Assembly (NCBI GenBank): GCA_030998015.1
Contig: JARWMV010000111.1
Location: 1 to 49,636, forward strand
Source: Ceratorhiza oryzae-sativae
Taxonomy: Eukaryota > Basidiomycota > Agaricomycetes > Cantharellales > Ceratobasidiaceae
Length of the DNA stretch: 49,636 nucleotides
Direction: 5' to 3'
The notes under the pieces are model-generated. The model was not told the DNA's origin and did no database searches. It saw only the letters and a list, made by a program, of their open reading frames with translations. The number at the start of each line of letters is the position of its first letter. Position 1 is the first letter of the stretch. This document shows positions 19,890-30,536 of this stretch, in pieces. Made by a program: the position numbers and the translations under genes.

Positions 19890-21416
19890 ATGTTACAATT
19901 ATTATTAATAATTCCTTTACTGGGGGCTGCGGCCCTTTTACCCTTTTCAACTGACGCAAAAGGTTCTTCATTTGCTAGATATTTAGGCCTAAATTCTGAA
20001 GCCAGAATGAAACAATTAGCTCTATTTACATCTATAGTTAATTTTATTATCTCAATGGTAATGTGGGCTCAATTTGATTCAAGTGTTAGTCATTACCAAT
20101 TTCAAGAAGAATTCACACAAATTAGTTTTTGCCATTTTCACTTAGGTATCGATGGTATCTCCCTATATTTTGTTCTTCTAACAACCTTTATTACACCTAT
20201 TTGTATCTTATCTAATTGGCATGATATTAAAGTAGGATTAAAATACTTCTTAATTGCTTTTTTAGTATTAGAAACTCTTCAAATAGCAGTTTTCGTGGTA
20301 TTAGATCTTCTATTGTTCTATATCTTCTTCGAAAGTGTATTAATTCCTTTATTCCTAATTGTAGGAATTTGGGGAGCAGGTGAGGCTAGAATCAGAGCGT
20401 CTTTCTTATTATTCCTTTATACTTTAGCTGGATCTCTATTCATGTTATTGGCTATAATGTTAATATATTACAATGTAGGTTCTACAGATTTTACTCTTCT
20501 ATCAATGAATAACATAAGTCTGGAAAGCCAAAAATATTTATGGTTGGGGTTCTTTTTAGCATTTGCTGTAAAAACTCCATTATACCCGTTCCATATTTGG
20601 CTACCTAGAGCCCACAGTGAAGCTCCTTTAGCCGCTTCAATCTTACTAGCTGCTATTATACTTAAATTCCCTGTGTATGGAATTATGAGAATACTACTAC
20701 CATTTTTACCTGATGCAAGTAATTATTTTGGTCCTTTAGTTCAAACTATTGCAATAATCACTTTAGTTTATGCTTCTCTAGCTACAATAATCCAACACGA
20801 CACTAAAGTATTAGTAGCGTATTCATCTGTTGCGCACATGGCAGTAATAATTTTAGGTCTATTTTCTAACACTATAATTGGTATCGAAGGAGCTATTGTG
20901 CTGTCATTAGCACATGGTTTTGTAAGTCCAGCATTATTTATACTAGTAGGTGGTGTCTTGTACAATAGATATCATACAAGAATTATAAATTACTATCGTG
21001 GATTAGCACAAACAATGCCTCTGTTTGTAGTATTCTTTCTTATCTTTACTATAGCAAATACCGGAATTCCTTTAACTGTTAATTTCATAGGGGAGTTTCT
21101 ATCTTTAATTGGTATTTTTGAAAGAAATGCGCTTGCTGGTGTAATTGGTGCTACAACTATAGTCCTTTCAGCTTGTTATTCTATTTGGTTCCACAATAGA
21201 ATTTCTTATGGGAAATTCTCACCTTACCTAGTTCCTGTGATAGACTTGGATAGAAGAGAATTTATGTTACTAATCTCTCTCTTGATTCCGACAGTATTTT
21301 TTGGTATATTTCCTAATGTAATTTTGGAATCTCTTCATACTTCAGTAACATCTTTATTATTTAACACAATCCCCTCCCCGCCGGCGTTAGAGGGAATCCT
21401 AAAGATTCCCTCGTAG
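19890..21416 (+). CDS. nad4: NADH dehydrogenase subunit 4, right copy
   Basis: Core proton-pumping membrane subunit of respiratory complex I in the inner mitochondrial membrane. The 508-residue protein is highly hydrophobic, with many membrane segments. The antiporter-like signature is clear: FFESVLIPLFLIVGIWG carries the conserved Glu (residue 148), and FAVKTPLYPFHIWLPRAHSE carries the conserved Lys (228) and the WLPRAHSEAP block. ATG follows an AT-rich leader, and the start MLQLLLIIPL is typical for fungal NAD4. No TGA codon is used. The natural family end is near residue 485-496; residues 497-508 and the TAG stop come from a family A element starting at 21378. The tail is therefore foreign but short, and the gene is probably functional. 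The second, identical copy is 10182-11708. Confidence 0.98.
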   Translation: MLQLLLIIPLLGAAALLPFSTDAKGSSFARYLGLNSEARMKQLALFTSIVNFIISMVMWAQFDSSVSHYQFQEEFTQISFCHFHLGIDGISLYFVLLTTFITPICILSNWHDIKVGLKYFLIAFLVLETLQIAVFVVLDLLLFYIFFESVLIPLFLIVGIWGAGEARIRASFLLFLYTLAGSLFMLLAIMLIYYNVGSTDFTLLSMNNISLESQKYLWLGFFLAFAVKTPLYPFHIWLPRAHSEAPLAASILLAAIILKFPVYGIMRILLPFLPDASNYFGPLVQTIAIITLVYASLATIIQHDTKVLVAYSSVAHMAVIILGLFSNTIIGIEGAIVLSLAHGFVSPALFILVGGVLYNRYHTRIINYYRGLAQTMPLFVVFFLIFTIANTGIPLTVNFIGEFLSLIGIFERNALAGVIGATTIVLSACYSIWFHNRISYGKFSPYLVPVIDLDRREFMLLISLLIPTVFFGIFPNVILESLHTSVTSLLFNTIPSPPALEGILKIPS

Positions 21417-21549
21417 AAAATGACGACCGTTCGTCATTTTCAGCCGGCGGCTAAATATCGATATTATGCCGCGCACTAGCAATCGCAAACGGTTGCGATT
21501 GCTCACGTTGGTTGGTGGGACAAGTCCCACCAGCAACTAACGCGCGCGG
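21378..21549 (+). mobile_element. Family A element overlapping the 3' end of nad4 (right)
   Basis: 172 bp, full length. Its first 39 bases are read as the last twelve codons and stop of nad4. It may also serve as a 3' hairpin for the transcript (inference). Confidence 0.92.
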
Positions 21550-22081
21550 AGAATGTGTGTTATTAAGTATTATTCCTTTAACATGCGCTAAATCGCCTGA
21601 GGCAGGCCTCCCACAGTCAGATGGAAATCATCAAAAGGATTTTTTAACTGAACCCCGCTAATCGATACCCCTGCCAAGACGTGCGCTAAAGCGCAGTTCT
21701 CTAGGCAGGGTGTAGATTTGCCTTCGCAAATCATCGATTAGTGGAGCCCTCCGCGCTTAGGCCGCCCTGCGGGCGATCAAAGAGCGCTTAGGCCGCCCTG
21801 CGGGCGATCAAAGAGCGCTTAGGCCGCCCTGCGGGCGATCAAAGAGCGCTTAGGCCGCCCTTCGGGCGATCAAAGAGCGCGTTAGAAAAAAGTAAAAGTA
21901 AAAGAGACTATACTTCAAAACTTTTAAGTTAGGTGATAAAATAAAGGGGTCTGGTTTCCCGACCCCCCTAAGTATGCTTTAGTTAATTTATCTTATTGTA
22001 AAAACTATAAAGTATCTTTAAAATATTAGACTTAATATTGGTCTACCACATGAATTAAGTGAGATAAATTTATTTTATTTA

Positions 22082-22337
22082 TCATACCCCCGCTTAGGGT
22101 CAACCAGCATTGTATTTATATATAAATACATGCTGTTGACCCGTGGGTATGGTTATCGAGGCCGCGTTCGCGGCGAGGTATTGCGAGGTACCCTGGAACT
22201 TTCAGTTCCAGGGTACCTCGGAATCAGACGCCGCGCGCACGCCAGGGCCGCCTTGGCTTGATTATTGACCTTAAGGTCAATATGAGCCAAGCTTGCTTGG
22301 CTTAAGCCAAGGCGTTCGCAGGCGTGCACGGGTCATA
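22082..22337 (+). mobile_element. Family G palindromic element with 5-bp direct repeats
   Basis: Mirror of 9261-9516. Direct repeats TCATA at 22082-22086 and 22333-22337 flank a 246-bp core. Independent G copies at 40380 (TCATA) and 46313 (TCAATA) show the same arrangement. Confidence 0.85.
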
Positions 22338-22414
22338 TTCATACGAAAAAGTGACGTAAATTTTATTACGTTAATCTTACTCCGATTTTTTTAAGGACGG
22401 CACTGAGTGCCACC

Positions 22415-22537
22415 CAGAAAAATCAGGGAAGAGTGTACAGGTCTGAAATATTATCTACATGGCGATATAATGATGCTATAGTAGATCATTATACAGTCGT
22501 TGTATTGCCTGATTCAGCATCAATAGGTCGTCTCTAA
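22415..22537 (+). other. Unassigned open segment ending in TAA
   Basis: Forty codons plus TAA, AT-rich and unlike the palindromes around it. The translation contains RVYRSEILSTWRYND and DHYTVVVLPDSASIGRL. I do not recognise a family. It could be the C-terminus of a lost gene or another HEG remnant. A hairpin around GGCACTGAGTGCC lies just upstream. Confidence 0.3.
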
Positions 22538-22801
22538 CATTCTATATTTTAATGGGAACATAGCTCTCATAAAAATTACTGCAGCTGCAGTACTCCAAGT
22601 TGATTATGCGCTATAAGTCCATGCCCGTAGACCCCCAATGATGCAATTAGGGGCCACTTAAAATAGCAAAGCTATTTTAGAGGCCCCGTAATTGCTTCAT
22701 TTGGGGGGTGGATGCCCCCCAAACAATGCAGCGTAGCTGCACATGTTTGGGGGTGTTTTTGGAAATCAATTTTTTGACCCCCTCCCAACATACAATGGGA
22801 T

Positions 22802-22959
22802 CTTTTTTTAAAATTTTGTCACAAATTCGCCATGCAACTTCAATTGAAAGTGAATGGCACTTTCCGATCGATCAGTAAGATTCAGGTCGTAACTAAAAAG
22901 GAGAAAGAGGAATTAAAGTCCGTCTTAAAGGATTCAATTCACCAACTTTATTCTCACCC
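22802..22959 (+). pseudogene. Open coding remnant, possibly plasmid-type DNA polymerase
   Basis: An open AT-rich segment reads MQLQLKVNGTFRSISKIQVV followed by a KKEKEELKS region. The pattern (K-hydrophobic-N-G-x-F/Y-R-S/T-I-S-x-x-Q) reminds me of the N-terminal region of family B DNA polymerases carried by fungal mitochondrial linear plasmids, but the match is from memory and short. It is cut off at both ends by palindromes; a family A element starts at 22981. Not functional. Confidence 0.3.
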
Positions 22960-22980
22960 CTGCGGCCCTAGATCCGCTCC

Positions 22981-23152
22981 CCGCCGGCGTTAGAGGGAAT
23001 CCTAAAGATTCCCTCGTAGAAAATGACGACCGTTCGTCATTTTCAGCCGGCGGCTAAATATCGATATTATGCCGCGCACTAGCAATCGCAAACGGTTGCG
23101 ATTGCTCACGTTGGTTGGTGGGACAAGTCCCACCAGCAACTAACGCGCGCGG
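22981..23152 (+). mobile_element. Family A palindromic element
   Basis: 172 bp, full length. Flanks CGCTCC and GGAGCG form a palindrome around the insertion. Confidence 0.9.
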
Positions 23153-23466
23153 GGAGCGGGCCGGGGGCCAATTTTTGTTTTTCGGTCCTACCCTAATTAG
23201 GTCCTACCCTAACCCTGTCGAAGAGTATTCACCCTCAAGCTTCGGAGCCGTCTGTGTACGGCTTAAGCCGCACACAGACGTCTCCTCTACAAGCGTGAAA
23301 TTGTTGCACGTACGTGCAACAACTTCTAGGGGACGGGTCGGGAAAATAGGGGTTATAGTGAGATGGACGTATCGAACAAGTTTATTAGACACACCCCAGG
23401 TCCTAGACCTGTGGGTAGGTTCCTAGTGAAATTGGGGTTAGGCCTAAAAGATGAAAATGTGTGATA

Positions 23467-23537
23467 GGCGAGAAAGTGTATTGGTAGCACAGTAGTCTCA
23501 TGAACTGCTAGTTTAGGTTCGATTCCTGATGTCGCCA
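23467..23537 (+). tRNA. tRNA with CAU anticodon (Met or Ile), second copy
   Basis: Exact mirror of 8061-8131. It is followed by a poly-A run and a family H hairpin. Confidence 0.85.
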
Positions 23538-24012
23538 GCTCCAAAAAAAAAAAATTACTGCAGCTGCGGATAATTGACGGAAGTTGATCTGGTCAGACCA
23601 ACTGACTTTTTTGCAGACGTCAATTTCCGTAGGGCACCGAAGAGGGCCCACAGGAGCGCTTTCGTACTCCAGATGGTGAAGGGCTGTAAGTCCTTACACC
23701 ATTTTGGTGAAATAAAACAACAAATTTTTTTGGTGCGTCTCTATTAAAGAGAGACGCGGTTTCCTTAAAAAGGAAGAGGAAAAATTCAGGGGTTCCTTTA
23801 GAAGTATAAATATACTACAGAGATTCCCCTCTTAAACTAATACCCCGCCGCCGTATGGACTTTGAGGAGCCGGCCCAGCTAGGGGACTTATCGTGGTTGG
23901 GAGGAGTCCGTAGAGAGCCCACAGTCAGTAGTACATCGGCCTAAATTAGATCTAAATCTTTTAGACTCTTTGAGATACGCCAATACCAAGTCCATTGAAA
24001 TAGGTGAGTCGA

Positions 24013-24084
24013 GGTCTTTTAGTATAATGGTTAATACTGCCGCCCTTCACGCGGCCAATGCCAGTTCGAATCTGGTAAAGGCTA
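24013..24084 (+). tRNA. tRNA-Glu (UUC) with C33, second copy
   Basis: Exact mirror of 7514-7585, including the unusual C at position 33 before the TTC anticodon. Confidence 0.85.
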
Positions 24085-24482
24085 TTCCACTTACCTGCTG
24101 TAGCTGCCGCTGTTAGAACGCTCTATCTTACCCGTGCCCGCCTACGATCGCAGCTTAAGCTGCGGCCCTGGCGTGCGCGGGCTCGCGGCCAGAGGGGCCG
24201 CCTCGCGCACAACCTAGGAATCAGGCGCCTCCCGTGGTGGATGGGCCCGAGCGTAGCGACGGTCCTCACCACCACGGGGGGTACGATAGAGCGGCCGAAT
24301 GCGGCAGCGTACTCCTAATTTTCGAAAATTGGGGTAAAAAAAATACTCAGCTTTCCTGCCAGCGGGGCAAATCTCAATTACTTCATTACCCCAAATTGGG
24401 GGTGTAGATTTGCCTGCGCAAATCACCCCCAGTTTAGGAGTCCTCAGCGCTTAGGCCGCGCCTAAAGGCGCGATCAGAGAGT

Positions 24483-24572
24483 TGGAAATATGTTGAAGAC
24501 ATAACGGATTTATTATTAAAAAGATTAGATGTAGGATTAAATCACAAATTAAATGATATACTATTTTACTCC
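24483..24572 (+). other. Unassigned open segment
   Basis: Thirty open codons with the composition of coding AT-rich DNA (VEDITDLLLKRLDVGLNHKL). It is bounded by a family C/J hairpin and by the CTCCGGGCCTGCG repeat. Family unknown; possibly part of the same lost gene as the remnants at 22415 or 22802. Confidence 0.25.
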
Positions 24573-25274
24573 GGGCCTGCGATCCTACCCTAACCCTGTC
24601 GAAGAGTATTCACCCTCAAGCTTCGGAGCCAATTTCAGCTAGGGGACTTATCGTGGTTGGGAGGAGTCCGAATAGGGCCCACAGGAGTGCTGCCGTACTC
24701 ATAGATTCCAAATGGTTATGGGCTGTAAGTCCTAAACCCATTTTGTTGAAGGATACCCCGACCCTATCTCGTGTCAACTACTCTAGGGCAGCCCGCCGGC
24801 GGATACAGGTCCAGCAAGATTTTATAAATCTTGCATGGAAGCAAACCACGGAACGATGTTGACCGAGATAGAGGCCAGACTAAGTTTTCGGGAGTATTTC
24901 CCCCTACGCCCCGACGCGCGTGGGCCGCGCCTCTGGCGCGATCTAAGCGCGGAGGGAAATATAAGAAGAGCTTATAAAAATAAATCGAACCTTCCGGATT
25001 CTTCGAATCGTTGTTACCGGGCCGGCGGAGGATCGTGCTTGCACGATCGTATGCCCCTCAAACAATGCAGCGTAGCTGCACATGTTTGGGGGGCAGGAGC
25101 CGGCCCTACCGCCGCCTCCTGTCCCTCTAGGGCAGCTCCGCTCCCTGGATCTCTAGAGATCCAGGAGGCGGGGTATTGCGAGGTAGCCTGGACCCCCGAG
25201 GTTCCAGGCTACCTCGGAATCAAAGTCCATACGGCGGCGGGTCATGGGCCTTCGGTCCTTAGCCAAAATGGGGT

Positions 25275-26155
25275 TTTAATGAACTATTAGAACTATTTTA
25301 CAAAGCAGGGGTAAAACAAGTTCCTGACCCGTCCCCTAGAAGTTGTTGCACGTACGTGCAACAATTTCACGCTTGTAGAGGAGACGTCTGTGTGCGGCTT
25401 AAGCCGTACACAGACGGCTCCGAAGCACTCCGCGCTTAGGCCGCCCTGCGGGCGATCAAAGAGCGCGGAGGGGAAGAGGTTCCCTAGCAGCGTGTACTTG
25501 TACACGCTGACGACAGGGTTAGGGTCCAACATAGGGGGAATTGTTGACACCCTTAGGTTTAGCTTACTTGTTGCGCGATGATGGGACTTTTAATAAAACT
25601 CCAACCCAACCACGATAAGAATACTTATCGTAGACCCCCAACAAGGCAATGGCCTCCCAATGCGTTACCAAGCCTGTAAGGCCAACGTATTGGGGGGGCC
25701 ATTACCTTATTGGGGGGCAGGAGTTGGGCAGCGCTCTCTGATCGCGCCTTTAGGCACGGCCTAAGCGCTGAGGACTCCTAAATTGGGGGTGATTTGCGCA
25801 GGCAAATCTACACCCCCAATTTGGGGAAGTAACCATACAGTGTTGTGTACAGATTCTTATACAATAAAAGAAGTAGATCTTTTAGTTACCGTTTTAAATA
25901 TTAAATGGAATTTAAAATGTTACAACCCGTGTCCCAACCACGATGTGGGCGTCCCAACCACGATGTGGGCGCATTGTGCCTTTGGCCAAGCGCCCCGTCG
26001 ACCCCCCAAACTGATGCAGCTATGCTGCATTGTTTGGGGGGGTAATGGCACTCCCAATACGCTGGCCCGTAGGGCGTGCCTTACAGGCTTGGTAACGCAT
26101 TGGGAGGCCTTTGGGTTTGTAGGGGAAATAAATATGGCTCTGGTTATAAATATAT
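25275..26155 (+). pseudogene. Fragmented LAGLIDADG homing endonuclease, right copy
   Basis: Pieces of one LAGLIDADG_2-type protein can be followed in order: FNELLELFYKAGVKQVP (from 25275), a family D insert, NIG (about 25528), then TPLGLAYLLRDDGTFNKT after one additional G in a run of five Gs, which shifts the frame. Next come F and J inserts, TVLCTDSYTIKEVDLL with KWNLKCYN (about 25830-25926), another F/E block, and finally a short GSGYKY segment near 26135. The N-terminal LAGLIDADG motif is missing. The combination of inserts and a frameshift makes this a pseudogene. Confidence 0.72.
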
Positions 26156-26630
26156 TTCTCCGGGCCTGCGGTCAATGATAAGCTACCCTAACCCTGTCGT
26201 CAGCGTGTACAAGTACACGCTGCTAGGGAACCTCTTAGGCCGCCCTGCGGGCGATCAAAGAGCGCGTTAGATTTGTTGTCACCGCATATTCCTACTGCCC
26301 CCCAAACATGTGCAGCTACGCTGCATTGTTTGAGGGGCATCCGCCCCCCAATAAGGTAATGGCCCCCCCAATACGTTTGTGACGCATTGGGAGGCCATTG
26401 CCTTGTTGGGGGTCTACTATGATGCGATACAAAATCGGCTTATAAGGTCATGCGCACGAACCGTTCCTGCATGGCCTTGGGCGAAACCCCTCCTAGAGGG
26501 ACCACACAGGGCCGGTTCCGGGGTCTATATAAAATTTTGCTCCCCTCCGGTCTCTTTTTTTCCGGAACATACTCCTATATATTTCAAAATACATAGGAGC
26601 TGTAAATCCCACAACAAGTCCATTTAAAAA

Positions 26631-26713
26631 GCGAACATGCTGAAATTGGTAGCCAGTCTTTTGTTAAGTAAAAGTGGAGTAGATCCGTAAGAGTTCAAGT
26701 CTCTTTGTTCGTA
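26631..26713 (+). tRNA. tRNA-Leu (UAA), second copy
   Basis: Exact mirror of 4885-4967. It is preceded by a gene-free region of about 210 bp with a hairpin around CTCCTATATATTTC, and followed by an AT-rich spacer. Confidence 0.88.
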
Positions 26714-26911
26714 TTAATTTATTTAAACAAAATAAATTATTGTTACAATAATCGCGTAAAATTAAGGGTTAAATAATATATGCGTCTTTTACGCTATATG
26801 CCGAGCTAAAGCTCGGAAGGTTTTTTCTGTGATGGATATTTATTTCCACCCTGGAAGACTGTAAATACAGGGAATCCCTATAAATCTAGGCACCGTAGAC
26901 CCCCGACATTG

Positions 26912-26958
26912 CCGCGCGCGTTAGAGGGAATCTTTAGGATTCCCTCTAACGCCGGCGG
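26912..26958 (-). mobile_element. Short 47-bp derivative of family A
   Basis: Mirror copy of 4640-4686 in the right arm. Confidence 0.85.
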
Positions 26959-28501
26959 GCATTACAATATCGGGGGGTTGCTGCCCACCAAACAATGCAG
27001 CGTAGCTGCACATGTTTGGGGGTCAGTAGACCCCCGACATTGCTGCCCACCAAACAATGCAGCGTAGCTGCACATGTTTGGGGGTCAGTAGGTGAATTCA
27101 TTTTATTCCCTCCCGTGGGGTTAGGGACCGTCGGTCCGCTCGGGCCCATACCCCACGGGAGGCGCCTGATTCCTCGGAATCAGGCGCCGGAGGGGAGCGC
27201 GAGGCCGCGAAGCGGCGAGGTATTGCGAGGTACCCTGGAACTTTAAGTTCCAGGGTACCTCGGAATCAGACGCCCGCGCACGCCAGGGCCGCAGCTGATC
27301 CTCTAGCTTAAATTGTTGCACGTACGTGCAACAACTTCACGCTTGAGGCGGAGCTGCGATCGTAGGCGTGCACGGGTTAGATTTAGAGGGGCCCTGATAT
27401 TTCAAACCGAACCCCTTAATTATGCCTGACCCGTCCCCTAGAAGTTGTTGCACGTACGTGCAACAATTTCACGCTTGTAGAGGAGACGTCTGTGTGCGGC
27501 TTAAGCCGTACACAGACGGCTCCGAAGCTTGAGGGTGAATACTCTTCGACAGGGTTAGGGTAGCTTTTCTGTTCAATTTTAGTCAATCACACTTTATCCG
27601 CCCTGTTGGAAAAGGGGAAGAAAAGTTCAGGGAATGATTGTTTTAAAAGGGCGTGCTCCGCGGACTACGTAGATAGGCCCAGAAGGAAGTGGATTTTTGT
27701 TTAAAGTCTTCTGGAGGAGAATAATCTCCATCTGGAAGACGACCCTTTTTCAGAGGATGGGGTACCATACCAATTTAAAATTTAGACAGAATTGGAACCT
27801 ATTGAGTACGGCATTACTCCTTGTCGTCAGCCCGCGGCGGGTCAAGGTCTTAGACAAAATGGGGTGATATTAGTGGGACCCTACAATTAATGCTAGGGCC
27901 CGTGGTCAATTAGGAGTTCTGTATTGTAGATGCCGCGACATGGGCGGCAATTGCCGCCGTCCTGTCGGCTTTGTCACGCCTCATCTTCGTTTGTAGGGCG
28001 CGGGCTATGCCATGGTTCTCAAAAGATTTTCAATTCTAAATATTTAGCCGCGCAGGACCAGCTCTGCGGTCTTTGTATACCAAGAACATGGCTTCGGAAA
28101 TGTTTATAACTTGAGGCGGAGCTGCGATCGTAGGCGGGCACGGGTAAGAAACATCATTAAAAAAGCGGGCTTTAATTAAAACAAGGCCTGCTTTATTACA
28201 ATAATAACTCTTCAATCCCCCTACGACCCGACGGGAAATTGACGTCTGCAAAAAAGTCAGTTGGTCTGACCAGATCAACTTCCGTCAATTGAAATATTGA
28301 AGCAGGTTGGTCTAGTCAGATCAACCTGGTTACCTGGAGCAGCAAGTATTAAGCCATGCTGCCCACGGGGTTATGTTTCTAGGTCATTTTTATTATGATC
28401 CCAGCTGGTCCTTCGGTTGAAAAACCTAGAAATTTAATACGAAACATGAAGTCATAAGATCGAAAACACAAATTACCATGAAAAATAATTTATTAAACAG
28501 C

Positions 28502-28673
28502 CCGCGCGCGTTAGTTGCTGGTGGGACTTGTCCCACCAACCAACGTGAGCAATCGCAACCGTTTGCGATTGCTAGTGCGCGGCATAATATCGATATTTAG
28601 CCGCCGGCTGAAAATGACGAACGGTCGTCATTTTCTACGAGGGAATCTTTAGGATTCCCTCTAACGCCGGCGG
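28502..28673 (-). mobile_element. Family A palindromic element
   Basis: Mirror of 2925-3096; 172 bp. Confidence 0.9.
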
Positions 28674-29410
28674 GGAATTACTTTCCAAAATCAAACTGTT
28701 CAAACACGGGGCCTTTCCAGTCTAGAGCGATCGAAATTTGTTCTTTCCCAATACCACAAAGATATACTAATTGGTCTTATTTTGGGTGATTTGAATTTTA
28801 GAAAAGGTAAAGGGGGTGTAAATGTATTATTAAAATTTGAACAAGGGCTAATTCACAAGGATTATCTTTTTCACCTGTTCGACTTATTCATAACTTATTG
28901 CCTTACTGCTCCTAAAACTCAGAGCCGGGTTCTTAAAACACGGCCCGGGATGGAGTATGGTTCTGTATATTTTAGAACTTATTCGTTGCCTTGTTTTACC
29001 GAATTCCATAACTTATTTTACATTGAAGGTAACAAAATAATTCCTAACAACATCGGTGAGTTATTAACGCCTTTAGGGCTCGCCTATTGGCTGTGTGATG
29101 ACGGTGGTTTCTGTAATAAAAACCGAGTAATTTATCTTTCCACAAATTGTTTTACTTTGGCCGAGGTAAATCTTTTAGCCCCCTCGAGAATCGATGTAGA
29201 TTTGCCTTCGCAAATCATCGATTCTCGGCGAGGTATTGCCTCGGAATCAGACGCCGCGCGCACGCCAGGGCCGCCTTGGCTTAAGCCAAGGCGTTCGCAG
29301 GCGTGCACGGGTCATAAATGGAATTTAAATTGCACCATTAACAAAAATGGGGCCGGTTTTAGAATTCCATCCAAATCATTACCTGTGATACAGCCCCACA
29401 GAATCGTCGC
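28674..29410 (+). pseudogene. LAGLIDADG homing endonuclease remnant with in-frame palindromic insert
   Basis: A single open frame runs from the family A boundary through KDILIGLILGDLN (first LAGLIDADG motif, about 28758-28796), HKDYL, TYSLPCF and LFYIEGNKIIPNNIGELLTP to LAYWLCDDGGF (second motif). There is no good ATG before the first motif, so the N-terminus was lost to the element at 28502-28673. After NLLA (about 29180) comes about 135 bp of GC-rich palindrome (I and G types) that stays in frame, and then KWNLNCTINKNGAGFRI. In the relative at 44351-44588 only KTLNE separates the corresponding positions. The C-terminus runs into another family A element. Probably inactive, but this is the most nearly intact HEG in the arms. 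Confidence 0.8.
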
Positions 29411-29582
29411 CCGCCGGCGTTAGAGGGAATCCTAAAGATTCCCTCGTAGAAAATGACGACCGTTCGTCATTTTCAGCCGGCGGCTAAATATCGATATTAT
29501 GCCGCGCACTAGCAATCGCAAACGGTTGCGATTGCTCACGTTGGTTGGTGGGACAAGTCCCACCAGCAACTAACGCGCGCGG
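29411..29582 (+). mobile_element. Family A palindromic element
   Basis: Mirror of 2016-2187; 172 bp; provides the stop of the preceding HEG frame. Confidence 0.9.
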
Positions 29583-30021
29583 GCCTTCGCAAAGCACCGA
29601 TTCTTGACCCGTCCCCTAGAAGTTGTTGCACGTACGTGCAACAATTTCACGCTTGTAGAGGAGACGTCTGTGTGCGGCTTAAGCCGTACACAGACGGCTC
29701 CGAAGCACTCCGCGCTTAGGCCGCCCTGCGGGCGATCAAAGAGCGCGGAGGGGAAGAGGTTCCCTAGCAGCGTGTACTTGTACACGCTGACGACAGGGTT
29801 AGGGTAGGAGTTCTCTCTCTTCCCTTTCAGCTGCTCCCCAATGATTGCAATGCGCGCCACAAGACGAGCCCCCGCTTAGGCCGCCCTTCGGGCGATCAAA
29901 GAGCGCGGAGAATTGTTAAAGAACATAATGCCTTCAATGATGCTTTACAAAATTGGTCTTTAAGTCCCCTTCCCGCTTTCCGGGGGTTTTATTTTCCCTG
30001 GGTCAGGACCACAACCCTACC

Positions 30022-30094
30022 GCCGAAATAGTTTAATTGGTAAAACGATTTCCTTGTAAGATTTAAATGCTTGGTTCAACTCCAACTTTCGGCA
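30022..30094 (+). tRNA. tRNA-Thr (UGU), second copy
   Basis: Exact mirror of the copy at 1504-1576, with the same weak anticodon stem. Both copies carrying the same mismatches argues for copy correction between arms, not independent decay. Confidence 0.75.
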
Positions 30095-30237
30095 CTTATA
30101 AACCCTATCTCGTGTCAATTACTCTAGGGCAGCCCGCCGGCGGATACAGGTCCAGCAAGATTTTATAAATCTTGCATGGAAGCAAACCACGGAACGATGT
30201 TGACCGAGATAGAGACCAGACTAATTTATTAGGTCTT

Positions 30238-30536
30238 CTGGGCAGCCGCATAGCGCGCTGCTGGGCAGCCGCATAGCGCGCTGCTGGGCAGCCGCATAGC
30301 GCGCTGCTGGGCAGCCGCATAGCGCGCTGCTGGGCAGCCGCATAGCGCGCTGCTGGGCAGCCGCATAGCGCGCTGCTGGGCAGCCGCATAGCGCGCTGCT
30401 GGGCAGCCGCATAGCGCGCTGCTGGGCAGCCGCATAGCGCGCTGCTGGGCAGCCGCATAGCGCGCTGCTGGGCAGCCGCATAGCGCGCTGCTGGGCAGCC
30501 GCATAGCGCGCTGCTGGGCAGCCGCATAGCGCGCTG
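30238..30536. repeat. 23-bp tandem repeat, 13 units
   Basis: Mirror of the array at 1108-1360 but with thirteen units in place of eleven. This is the largest length difference between the two arms. The units are identical to each other by eye. Confidence 0.95.
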
